From: Nitrospirota bacterium
GTDB taxonomy: Bacteria > Nitrospirota > Thermodesulfovibrionia > Thermodesulfovibrionales > JdFR-88
Assembly (NCBI GenBank): GCA_021812785.1
Contig: JAKAMR010000001.1
Coordinates: 9,834 to 73,833 of the forward strand
DNA: 64,000 nt
Reading direction: 5' to 3'
A model generated the notes under the pieces. That model had not been told where the DNA came from. It saw only the letters and a program-made list of their open reading frames with translations, and searched no databases. The first letter of the stretch is position 1; each line of letters starts with the position of its first letter. Below, piece after piece: positions 1-8,732 of this stretch. The translations under genes and the position numbers were made by a program.

Positions 1-116
1 GAAGATAAAATGAAAGGATTATGAGGATTTTTGTTTTTTTGTTTTTGCGGCAAGGTTATGATGGTCTGGCGGCCTTACCGGTTGGATTATTCCGTTTTGG
101 CGGCCTTGCGCCGGGA

Positions 117-905
117 TTAAATTGATTTGGCGCCTTTACGCCGCCAGAGGGCCAGCGCGACGCCTGCCAGCACCATTGCTGAGCTGAGTATCTGACCCAT
201 TGTGAAGGGGCCTGCCACAAAGCCAAGCTGCGGGTCGGGCTGCCTGAAAAACTCAAGGGTGAAGCGGATTATCCCGTAAAGTATCAGAAACGCGGCCAGG
301 AGCATCCCGCTTCTTTTGACCCTGTCTTTCAATATCCAGAGAATAATGAAAAGCACTACCCCTTCGCAAAAAAACTCGTACAGTTCGGAGGGATGGCGGG
401 GAATGTCTCCACCCTGCGGAAAGACCATTGCCCAGGGCACATTTGAAGGCCGCCCGAAAAGCTCGCCGTTTATGAAATTGCCTAACCTCCCGAACCCGAG
501 GCCCGGAGGGACAGTAGCCACCAGCATGTCGGACACCCTCCAGAAATCCAGCTTGTGCTTCCTGCAAAAAAGGACGCCCGCGATCACAAGCCCGATCAGC
601 CCGCCGTGAAAGGACATCCCTCCCTGCCAGACGGCAAAGATCCTTAAGGGGTTTTGCAGGTAATAGCCAAGGTTGTAAAACAGCACATATCCAAGCCTCG
701 CCCCCAGCACAAGCGCAACGATGATCCAGAAATAGAAGCTCTCCACCACCTGCGGCGTAAGGCCCTTGATCTTCTTTTTCCTGGCCTGGTAATTAAAAAG
801 GAACCAGGATGTAATGAATCCCATGATATACATGAGCCCATACCACCTTATGGCAAACGGGCCCACCTTTACGATCGTTGGACTGATGCGGGGATAGGGT
901 ATCAA
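117..905 (-). CDS. lgt: Prolipoprotein diacylglyceryl transferase
   Basis: Inner-membrane enzyme that moves diacylglycerol from phosphatidylglycerol to the lipobox cysteine of prelipoproteins, the first step of lipoprotein maturation. The 262-residue product has the normal length and several membrane segments. It shows the HGG motif at His100-Gly102 and the Lgt signature GRLGNFINGELFGR starting near residue 139, whose Arg140 corresponds to the essential family arginine, followed by the RHPSELYE motif. Its start overlaps the stop of malQ by 4 bases, so it is the last gene of the trehalose operon and probably translationally coupled to malQ, although the two functions are unrelated. The window's lipoprotein at 25.1 kb would be a substrate. 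Confidence 0.96.
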   Translation of the reverse strand: MIPYPRISPTIVKVGPFAIRWYGLMYIMGFITSWFLFNYQARKKKIKGLTPQVVESFYFWIIVALVLGARLGYVLFYNLGYYLQNPLRIFAVWQGGMSFHGGLIGLVIAGVLFCRKHKLDFWRVSDMLVATVPPGLGFGRLGNFINGELFGRPSNVPWAMVFPQGGDIPRHPSELYEFFCEGVVLFIILWILKDRVKRSGMLLAAFLILYGIIRFTLEFFRQPDPQLGFVAGPFTMGQILSSAMVLAGVALALWRRKGAKSI

Positions 906-3037
906 CGCCCTCTGCCTTCCTGCTTGAACACCCCCGCAAAAGATGCCGCCAGGCCGGACAGGGCTTCCATGGGCAGGGGGGCCTTTATCTTCCAGTTGGG
1001 ATAGCTGTCACGGCTTCCAGGCAGGTTGGGCTGTTCTGAGGACTTGAATACGTCCTCGATGCTTGCCGAAACGTACAGACATGGGGTCCTTCCAAGATGT
1101 CTGTAAATGGCAAGCATAAGTTCCTCGTTCATATCTGCGGGCATCTCATAATTATCGGGTATAAGACCTTCCTTTTTCAAGGCGGAAAGGATTATCCCCT
1201 TGTCCCTTCCCCTTGCGGCAATGTCCGCCCTGTAGGAATCTTCGGAGGGATACAGGGAGAGGGAACGTTTCACCTCCATGTCATGCCCCGCCCACCAGCC
1301 GTAAAGGGTCGGCAGGTCATGGGTGCTTACTGCGCAGAAGGCATGCCTGGGATAAAGGCTGGGGGGAACCAGGTCAGGGGAAGGATAGAGCCTCTCATAG
1401 ATAAGCAGCCTGTAGGAAAGCATGTTCCTTGCCATCAGGGCCTCCCTCATCTGCGGGTCTACCGTGCCCAGGTCTTCAGCGACCAGGACCGTCTTGTGCC
1501 GCCTGCTCTCTATGGCCAGTATTCCCATCAGCTCTTCCGCCGGGTATTTTACATAGGCCCCCTGCCACGGCTCCATCCCTTGGGGGATCCAGAAAAGGCG
1601 GAAAAGCCCAAGCGCATGGTCGATCCTCAGCATCCCGGCGTGCTCCATGTTCTTGCTGGCGGTCCGTATGAAGGCCTCAAAGCCGGACTCCCGCATTTTT
1701 TGCGGGGCCATTGGTGGAAACCCCCAGTTCTGGCCTTTAAGATTGAATTCATCGGGCGGCGCGCCCGCACTGGCGACTGAGGCGAAACAATCCCTGAATA
1801 TCCAGTCATCGGCGCCGCCCGAAGCCGTGCCTATGGCCTGGTCCAGGTAAAGGCCGGAGCGCATACCCAGCCGGGCGGCCCGCTTGGCCAGGTTTTCAAG
1901 CTGGCCGTCTATCAGCCATTGAACATACACATGAAAAAGCACCTGTTCAATATTCTGCCGTCTGAACTCGCTCACCAGGCTGCCGCGAGGGTCTTTAAAA
2001 TCCTGGGGCCAATCCTTCCAGTTCATCCCATGGACCTCGCTTAAGGCCATGAAAGTGGCATAATCCAAAAGAGCGCTGCCCTCTTTTTCCATGAATGCCG
2101 CAAGGGCCTGCCCCCTTTCCGTGCGGGCGGGATAATGCCGCTTGTAAAAACGGGCGAACATCTCCCGGATAACCCGCAGCTTAAGGGTATACACTCCGCC
2201 ATAATCCACATGTCTGGACCCAATAAGAGCGTCTATCTCTTTTTGAAGGCCGTTCCGGCCTGCCGCGTCAAATTCCGGAACACCCTCCAGATCAAGGAAG
2301 ATGAAATTGCGGTAAAGCCTGCTTAAGGGCCAATAAGGGCTTATGCTTTCAGGCAGAGGGATCTGATGCAGCGGAAGTATGCCGGCAAAATCTCCTCCCA
2401 GGCCGGCAACCATGTCCATTATGGCGCCCAGGTCCCTGAAATCCCCTATCCCCCAGTTGTTTGCCGAGCGCACCTCGTGCAGGGCCATGTTAAGGCCCCA
2501 GGACCTCATCTCATTTTTGGGAAGCTCATTTTGGGGCATCTCTTCTTCTGGCAGATAGCATGTCCGCGGGGTGATTATAAGCCGGGTGCTGGCCCTCGTC
2601 CCGCCGGGGGCATGGATGAAAAGCGTGTAATAACCCTGCGGGAGCGGAGGGATTTCCACCGGATATTTCCCGTATTTGCGGCCCCTGAACTCCAAGACCT
2701 CTTCAGGGTCTTCCCTGACGGACCATTTCCGCACGTCCTTTTTCTCATCCTCAAGCGAAATGCGGATAGGTATCCGGACCAGGCAAGAGGAAAGGCAGAC
2801 ATAAACCTTGAAGGCCGAACTCTTGACCGACACAAACGAGGGCTCCAGCACCGGCGGCTCAAGCCTTTTCTCCAATATCCCCCTCAGGGCGCCCTCATCT
2901 TCCACGGGAAGGCCCATGGCCTTGAGAACGCCTTTTTTTGTCTCAATGGTTATATCGTGCCGGTTGCCCCAGATGTCATAAAAATCGGGCAGTATGCCCA
3001 TGTTCTCCGCAAGCTCATTTATAAGCTGCCCGTCCAA
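902..3037 (-). CDS. malQ: 4-alpha-glucanotransferase (amylomaltase), GH77
   Basis: Transfers alpha-1,4-glucan segments between maltodextrins; cytoplasmic. The 711-residue protein has about 170 N-terminal residues before the GH77 barrel, as in the E. coli-type enzymes. Catalytic landmarks are visible: RIDHALGLFRLFWIP carrying the nucleophile Asp, AEDLGTV carrying the acid Glu, and THDLPTLYGWW with the third carboxylate. The start is a TTG codon preceded by AAGGAG about 9 bases upstream. It sits between treY and lgt. In this operon it would reshape maltodextrins left by the GH57 enzyme or by TreY/TreZ so that chains stay long enough for TreY. Confidence 0.95.
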   Translation of the reverse strand: MDGQLINELAENMGILPDFYDIWGNRHDITIETKKGVLKAMGLPVEDEGALRGILEKRLEPPVLEPSFVSVKSSAFKVYVCLSSCLVRIPIRISLEDEKKDVRKWSVREDPEEVLEFRGRKYGKYPVEIPPLPQGYYTLFIHAPGGTRASTRLIITPRTCYLPEEEMPQNELPKNEMRSWGLNMALHEVRSANNWGIGDFRDLGAIMDMVAGLGGDFAGILPLHQIPLPESISPYWPLSRLYRNFIFLDLEGVPEFDAAGRNGLQKEIDALIGSRHVDYGGVYTLKLRVIREMFARFYKRHYPARTERGQALAAFMEKEGSALLDYATFMALSEVHGMNWKDWPQDFKDPRGSLVSEFRRQNIEQVLFHVYVQWLIDGQLENLAKRAARLGMRSGLYLDQAIGTASGGADDWIFRDCFASVASAGAPPDEFNLKGQNWGFPPMAPQKMRESGFEAFIRTASKNMEHAGMLRIDHALGLFRLFWIPQGMEPWQGAYVKYPAEELMGILAIESRRHKTVLVAEDLGTVDPQMREALMARNMLSYRLLIYERLYPSPDLVPPSLYPRHAFCAVSTHDLPTLYGWWAGHDMEVKRSLSLYPSEDSYRADIAARGRDKGIILSALKKEGLIPDNYEMPADMNEELMLAIYRHLGRTPCLYVSASIEDVFKSSEQPNLPGSRDSYPNWKIKAPLPMEALSGLAASFAGVFKQEGRGR

Positions 3038-3068
3038 AAAGATCTTCTCCTTTTTCGTTCAGCCGTTA

Positions 3069-6000
3069 TCAGGAAAACTGCTCAGCCAAAAATAAAGGGA
3101 ACCCGCTTAAAAGCTCCCCTGCCCGAAGCAGGTACCTGCCGCCTTCTTCCCGGGTCTCCACGGTCCGGTCCGTAAAGACGTCCTTGAACCGTCCGGGCCC
3201 CGGCAACTCAACGCAGGTGTCCTTCCAGACAGCTTCCCCAACCGGAACTGCCTTCCCGGCGGAGACATCTCTGGGGGGCAAAAGTCCGGCAAAGAACCTG
3301 GGGGCGCATACAAGCGCTGTTTCAGCGCCTTTTTTCCTTAAAAAAGTGCACAGGTTCTCTTTTTTAACCCCTTCCGTCCCTAAAGAAACGTAGTCCCCTC
3401 CAACAAATATTTCCCTGAACGTTTTTCTGAAATGAAGCGCCTTCCATGTTACATAGAGCTTTATCCTGGGGTCATCCAGACGCTCAAGCAATTCCCCGCA
3501 GAGCCGGGACTTTCCCATGGAGACCTCCATGGACTTAAGCTCATCAAGCAGACGCATCCTGGCATCATAGTCTACATCCCCGCGGTTGTCGGGGTCCACA
3601 AGGGAAAACGTCCATAGCTCCGTTCCCTGGTAGAAATCAGGGATGCCGGGGCTTGCGGCCTTAAGGAGCGTTTGCGAAAGCGAATTGAGCAGCCCGTAGC
3701 GGGAGACCATATCCGCAAACGGTGAAAAATCCCTCAGGAAAGGGTTTTTGTTTTTATCCATGGGCGCCAGTATCCGGTCTATAAAGGACAACAGGGCTTC
3801 CTCATATTCCTTGTCCGGGTTTATCCAGCTAGTGTTGACCTTGGCTTCCCTTGCGGCCTTGATCATGTACTGCTTTATCCTCTCCATAAAAGATTTTTGC
3901 TTTTGCTTTTGTTTTCTCTCCTGCTCCCCGCCATTAAAAAGACCTTGCAGGGGCCATATCCCAAGCAGCACCTGGTACAGGTGATACTCCTCGTTCGGGC
4001 TTGGCACCGGTCTGTCCAGGACGGGTTTTTTCCTCTTGTTGGTCCGCTTCCATTTCATCAGGGCCTCGCGCCAGGCCCCGGGCATCTCGGTAAGCACATT
4101 AAGCCTGGCCCGGACGTCCTCGCTCCTTTTCGTATCGTGGGTGGAAGTGGCTGTCATGGAGAAGGGCCAGTATTTGTTCCTCTCGATGTTCTGCCCGTGG
4201 AAGGTTTCCATGGAAAGGCCGAAGCGGTCCGGAGAGCCGCCCACCTCGTTCAGCGAAAGAAGCCTATTAAATATGTAGAAGGCGGTGTCCTCAAGCCCCT
4301 TGGCCATGATCGGCCCCGTCTGCTGCTGGAGCTTCATCACGAAATCGAACCATTCCGCCTTGTCATCGGCCGGCAGCTCCGCGCTGTATTCAAGGATAAG
4401 CACCTGTTTTATGAACTCGAATGTCTGGGCGCTTATGGACGTGTTCATCCTCTGCGCCTTCTTGACGGCCTGCTCCATGTACCGGCGGTCCCTTTCGCCC
4501 GCGCCGGAGGAGCTTATGTAGGTCCGGTAGACCTGGAAACAGGCCATGACCTCTGAAAGCGCCCTGGTCAGGCTAAGCAGGGTGAAATCCCTCGTCAACC
4601 GCGATTTTTGCGCAAGCATGTACAGCCGGTGGCCAAGCACGTTTATCTCGCCCGACATGGAGGATTCCATTATCTGCCTTTTCGCGCGATAGGCAAGGTC
4701 TGGGAAATTGATCTTCTCCCCTATGAACCGGAAGTATGTCTCATCCATACGCCGGGAGCTCTCCTGCTTTATGAAAATGCCGTTCAGGGAGTTCATGAAA
4801 TCGTATCCCGTGGTCCCGCATATAGGCCAGTCCTCGGGTATCCGTTCCCCCTTCATAAGTATCTTCTCGCCCACTATGTAGAAAGGGACGGCCGGCGGTT
4901 TCTGGAGGAGCTCCGTTTTCAGAGCCGGCTTCCTGTCTTGTGCCTCCTCCTGCGGCAGCATGGCAAGAACGGCGTCTTGCTGAAGGTCCCTCAGGTATTC
5001 GGCAGGGTTATAAAGGCCGTCCAGGTGGTCCACCCGCAGCCCGGTGATCCTGCCCTGTTTTATGAACTCGAATATGAGCCGGTGGCTTTCATCAAATACG
5101 TCGGGCAGCTCCGGCCTGATGGCGGCCAACTGGTTTATGTCAAAGAACCTGCGGTAGTTTATCTCATCGGTGGCCACAACCCAGAAAGACAACCTGTATG
5201 GCTGCCTGGAGATGAGCCCGTCCAGCAGATCGAAACTTCTTGGGTCGCCCTTGACGCCGTTAAATATCCTTACATTGCCCTCTACAAAAAACCGCACTTC
5301 GGCTGAAGCCTCATATAGCGCCAAAAGCCTGCGTTTTATTACCTCTTTTTCCCTGTTCCTCTCCCTTTTTTTCTCAAGGTCCCTCTCCTGGGTCCCCGGC
5401 AGATGCCCAAGAGACGTTATCACGCTCATCAGTTCCTCGTAATGCTCGCTCCCGCCTATCTCCCTTTCGAGCTCCCCCAGCCTGTGCCTTAATATGAGCT
5501 CGTAAGAGCCCGGCTCCACAGGCAGGAGGTTTTCGTAACAGGCCAGGAAAAATCCGCCTTCCCTGAAACTGAGCTTGATCTCCCCCATTTCGAGCGCCTT
5601 GCCGTACTGCTCTCCCAGGATGGGAAGAAGCACCTTGTCCTTAAGGGTCTCCAAGGGGGCGAACCAGTCAATGTCAAAAAAGGAGGCGTAATGGGAACTG
5701 CGCCCGTTTTCCAGAACGCTCTGCCACCACGGGTTGTCCCCAAGGATGCACATGTGATTGGGCACGATATCCTGAACCTGGCCCATCCCGTACCGCGAAA
5801 GCTCCTCCGTGAACAGCCCGTATTCCTCCAGCGTCCCGACCTCCGGGTTCAGCTGGTCATACCGGATAAGGTCATAGCCATGAAGGCTTCCCGGCGCGGA
5901 CCTAAAATTGGGGGAAGAATAGATATCGGTTATTCCCAGTTCGTGCAGATAAGGAATTATATTGCGCGCCCGGCTGAACGGCAGCAGGCGGTTGAACTGC

Positions 6001-6164
6001 AGCCTGTAGGTGCTCACAGGCACCCGGAGTGTTTTCGTTTTTGTTTTTTCCGTCTGCCCGGCCTCCCTCTCCGCAGAATTTTCACTGGTGAGATCACCTG
6101 CAGGATTTTTACCGGTGAAACCCTCTCCCGCCGTTTCATCGCTGGACATTTTAAATTGAATCAA
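3069..6164 (-). CDS. treY: Malto-oligosyltrehalose synthase, GH13
   Basis: Isomerises the reducing-end alpha-1,4 bond of maltodextrins to an alpha,alpha-1,1 bond, giving maltooligosyl-trehalose, which TreZ then cleaves. The 1,031-residue protein is longer than many TreY (about 700-900), in part because of low-complexity lysine-rich stretches. After a disordered N-terminus the family start VPVSTYRLQFN is seen near residue 50, then QDIVPNHM, LRVDHLDGL (nucleophile Asp), YIVGEKIL (acid Glu) and the C-terminal GIPDFYQGTELW block, so the catalytic core is intact. Start is probably TTG with AAGGGG just upstream. Two A-rich DNA tracts (3893-3917 and 6031-6050) are read in frame as KQKQKQK and KTKTKT. 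Confidence 0.95.
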   Translation of the reverse strand: MIQFKMSSDETAGEGFTGKNPAGDLTSENSAEREAGQTEKTKTKTLRVPVSTYRLQFNRLLPFSRARNIIPYLHELGITDIYSSPNFRSAPGSLHGYDLIRYDQLNPEVGTLEEYGLFTEELSRYGMGQVQDIVPNHMCILGDNPWWQSVLENGRSSHYASFFDIDWFAPLETLKDKVLLPILGEQYGKALEMGEIKLSFREGGFFLACYENLLPVEPGSYELILRHRLGELEREIGGSEHYEELMSVITSLGHLPGTQERDLEKKRERNREKEVIKRRLLALYEASAEVRFFVEGNVRIFNGVKGDPRSFDLLDGLISRQPYRLSFWVVATDEINYRRFFDINQLAAIRPELPDVFDESHRLIFEFIKQGRITGLRVDHLDGLYNPAEYLRDLQQDAVLAMLPQEEAQDRKPALKTELLQKPPAVPFYIVGEKILMKGERIPEDWPICGTTGYDFMNSLNGIFIKQESSRRMDETYFRFIGEKINFPDLAYRAKRQIMESSMSGEINVLGHRLYMLAQKSRLTRDFTLLSLTRALSEVMACFQVYRTYISSSGAGERDRRYMEQAVKKAQRMNTSISAQTFEFIKQVLILEYSAELPADDKAEWFDFVMKLQQQTGPIMAKGLEDTAFYIFNRLLSLNEVGGSPDRFGLSMETFHGQNIERNKYWPFSMTATSTHDTKRSEDVRARLNVLTEMPGAWREALMKWKRTNKRKKPVLDRPVPSPNEEYHLYQVLLGIWPLQGLFNGGEQERKQKQKQKSFMERIKQYMIKAAREAKVNTSWINPDKEYEEALLSFIDRILAPMDKNKNPFLRDFSPFADMVSRYGLLNSLSQTLLKAASPGIPDFYQGTELWTFSLVDPDNRGDVDYDARMRLLDELKSMEVSMGKSRLCGELLERLDDPRIKLYVTWKALHFRKTFREIFVGGDYVSLGTEGVKKENLCTFLRKKGAETALVCAPRFFAGLLPPRDVSAGKAVPVGEAVWKDTCVELPGPGRFKDVFTDRTVETREEGGRYLLRAGELLSGFPLFLAEQFS

Positions 6165-6221
6165 AAATTCCCCTTGCCGTGCCCGGATCGAATGAATTTT
6201 TCGATCCTGATCTTTTTACCT

Positions 6222-8732
6222 TTAAAACCTGAGGAGCGCCTCATTGGCATTGAAGAAAAGGTCCTCTCCAAGCCCCCTGAACTCTTCGCCCCATTTTTTC
6301 CCGTTTTCTCCCTTTTCGGGGCCGGTCATTTTTTTATAAAAGAGATGCCCAAGCTCCCAATATGCGTTTTGCTCCGCCCACAGATTTATATCGAAGGGCA
6401 GTGTGGCGGCAAATTTGACAAGGGCCCTCAATCCCTTTAGATCGCCTGCCCCCTTTCCCTCCCTGAGGGAAGCAAACAGGGACATGAACCTTTCTTTTAA
6501 AACCGGTTCAAGCTCCCGGCCGGGCTCCAGCCCCCAACCGGCAAGCTCATCGCGAAGCGCGGCGGCTTTTTCGATATTTACCGGCTCTTCCCTGAGCGCC
6601 TTTTCTATCTCCGGGGCCAGGGACAATTCGGATGCCGCCAGGAACGGCCTTGGTATGGGCGCTTTGAAATCCTTCAGGAGTCCCATCAGAAAACGGTCCC
6701 TCTCATAGATCTGCGCAAAATGGACCATGGATTCTTCCAGGGTCTCCCGGACCGCGGCTTCAAGGACCTTCCTCTGCTCGTCCAGAAAGAGGTCCCGTAT
6801 CGAATATACCCCGCGGGTGAATCCGCCCACGGAGCTGGAGGCTTCCGGCCCGCCCTCCGTCTGAAAAATTTTTCCATTCTTTTCTTTTATGGTCGTTTTG
6901 AATGACTCATACCCAGGTTCGGAGCCGTCTCCGGAAAGCCCGCAGGTTATATCATGCCCGTCTTTTTTGAGGACCGCGAACTGCCAGATCCCGCTCCTGC
7001 CGTGCTCCGCGCCGTCTTCCCCTGTTATCCGTGAGCGTACATTTATCCTCCCCACCGCTATCCTGCCCTGCGTATCATCTTCGGTACCGGGCTCTGAAAA
7101 AGGAAGTAAAACCTCGTAATCAAGCCTTGTCACGTCATAACAGTAAAGGCTTTGCTGCCTGGCATAGTCTTCAAACAGGGAGCTTATGGCATAGTGAACG
7201 GCAACCTTGCCCAGATCGATGACTTTTACCTTGACCTGGCCATTGTATATGGCGGCCCCGTCACCTGCCTCCTTAATGTTGCTTTGCGCCTTTGAAAGTA
7301 TCTGGAGGAAATGCCCTTCGAGGTCATCTCCCTTGAGCTCCCTGCAAAGCTGTGCGGCCCTGCACGCATACTGGAGCACCTGGAGCGCTTCGATCCCCGA
7401 TATGTCATCGAAAAACCAGCCGCAGCTTGTGAACATAAGCATTGCGTGCCTTTGCATCTCCAGGAGTTTCAGGGCTTCCACCCGGCAAAAACCTGAAACT
7501 CCCGAAATCGGGCCCTCCGGTCTTTTTACGGCATGTCTGTCCATGAACGCGGAGATCTTCCCTTCCGAGCGGTCCAGGACCACTTCTATATATCCGTCCC
7601 GTGCCTGCCATGGGTCTTTGAAAAAAACCCGGGCCCGTTTTTCGAAAACCTCCGCCAGTTGTCCGGAAAGCCAGTCCAGGGCCTTCCTGAGCGGGGCCCT
7701 CCACTTCTGGTTCCAACCGGGGTTGCCGCCGGTGGAACAGCCGCAATCGGAGCGCCATCTCTCCACCCCGTGAAAACAGCTCCACGAGGTGTTCTCTTTT
7801 ATCCGTGCCTCCCATTGAGGCGGGTATTTCTCCAGGAACTCCCCGTAATTGGCCACCTTCGCCAGGTTGTTTTTCTTTATGTGGTGGATGCAGTAGGCAA
7901 GCGCCATGTCGCCAAACCGGCTATGGTGCCCATAGGACTCCCCGTCTGTGGCGATATGGGCCAGCTGTGGCCGGTCTTCCCCGGAAAATATCTGCGCCAG
8001 TCTTTCAGCCAGCAGGACGCCACTTTTCAAAAGACCTTCGAAAGCCACGCCCCTTGAGGCCGGCCCGTTATAAAAAAATACCGCTATGCGGGCCCCTGAG
8101 GGCAGCTTTATGAAGTAGGGCAGTTTTGTGTCCACCGAGTTCTCATCAACGTGGAGCCATTCATCGCTCCCCGGTGCCCTGACCAGGTGGGCCTGCCCAG
8201 GGGCAAGTATCGTGAATTTGATGCCCTGTCCGGCAAGTATCTCCAGGGTTTCCGTATCCACTGCGGTCTCTGGAAGCCACATTCCTTCGGGATCCCTAGA
8301 AAAGCGCCGTCTGAAGTCCTCTATGCCCCAGATCACCTGCGTGGTCTTGTCGCGCCTGGAGGCGAGCGGCATTATCATGTGGTTATAGCATTGGGCTATC
8401 GCGTTGCCATGCCCGGAATGTTTTTTAAGGCTCTGCCTGTCGGCCTCGATTATCGCCTCATAGACGGGTTTTGAGAATTCCTCCATCCAGCTGAGCAGGG
8501 TGGGGCCAAAGTTGAAGCTGATATCTTTATAGTTGTTTACAATGCGGCTTATCTTCCCCCTGTCATCCAGAATCCTCGCATATGCGTTTGCCGCGTAACA
8601 TTCGGCCGCAACGCGCTCATTCCAGTCATGGTAGGGACGGGCGCTGTCCTGTATCTCAATCGCCTCCAGCCAGGGGTTTTCCCTGGGCGGCTGATACATA
8701 TGGGTATGGATTACGATATACCTGTTATCCAC
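6222..8732 (-). CDS. GH57 glycoside hydrolase with C-terminal DUF3536 domain
   Basis: Predicted retaining alpha-glucan-active enzyme of family GH57. In the 836-residue protein the N-terminal half has the GH57 landmarks: the HTHMYQPPRENPW opening, GMWLPETAVD containing the predicted nucleophile Glu, and ATDGESYGHH containing the predicted acid Asp. The C-terminal half matches the DUF3536 region that accompanies one GH57 subgroup. The start is a GTG codon that overlaps the end of treZ by 8 bases. Position between treZ and treY implies a role in supplying or trimming maltodextrins for trehalose formation; the exact reaction (amylase, branching enzyme or transferase) cannot be read from the sequence. 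Confidence 0.9.
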   Translation of the reverse strand: MDNRYIVIHTHMYQPPRENPWLEAIEIQDSARPYHDWNERVAAECYAANAYARILDDRGKISRIVNNYKDISFNFGPTLLSWMEEFSKPVYEAIIEADRQSLKKHSGHGNAIAQCYNHMIMPLASRRDKTTQVIWGIEDFRRRFSRDPEGMWLPETAVDTETLEILAGQGIKFTILAPGQAHLVRAPGSDEWLHVDENSVDTKLPYFIKLPSGARIAVFFYNGPASRGVAFEGLLKSGVLLAERLAQIFSGEDRPQLAHIATDGESYGHHSRFGDMALAYCIHHIKKNNLAKVANYGEFLEKYPPQWEARIKENTSWSCFHGVERWRSDCGCSTGGNPGWNQKWRAPLRKALDWLSGQLAEVFEKRARVFFKDPWQARDGYIEVVLDRSEGKISAFMDRHAVKRPEGPISGVSGFCRVEALKLLEMQRHAMLMFTSCGWFFDDISGIEALQVLQYACRAAQLCRELKGDDLEGHFLQILSKAQSNIKEAGDGAAIYNGQVKVKVIDLGKVAVHYAISSLFEDYARQQSLYCYDVTRLDYEVLLPFSEPGTEDDTQGRIAVGRINVRSRITGEDGAEHGRSGIWQFAVLKKDGHDITCGLSGDGSEPGYESFKTTIKEKNGKIFQTEGGPEASSSVGGFTRGVYSIRDLFLDEQRKVLEAAVRETLEESMVHFAQIYERDRFLMGLLKDFKAPIPRPFLAASELSLAPEIEKALREEPVNIEKAAALRDELAGWGLEPGRELEPVLKERFMSLFASLREGKGAGDLKGLRALVKFAATLPFDINLWAEQNAYWELGHLFYKKMTGPEKGENGKKWGEEFRGLGEDLFFNANEALLRF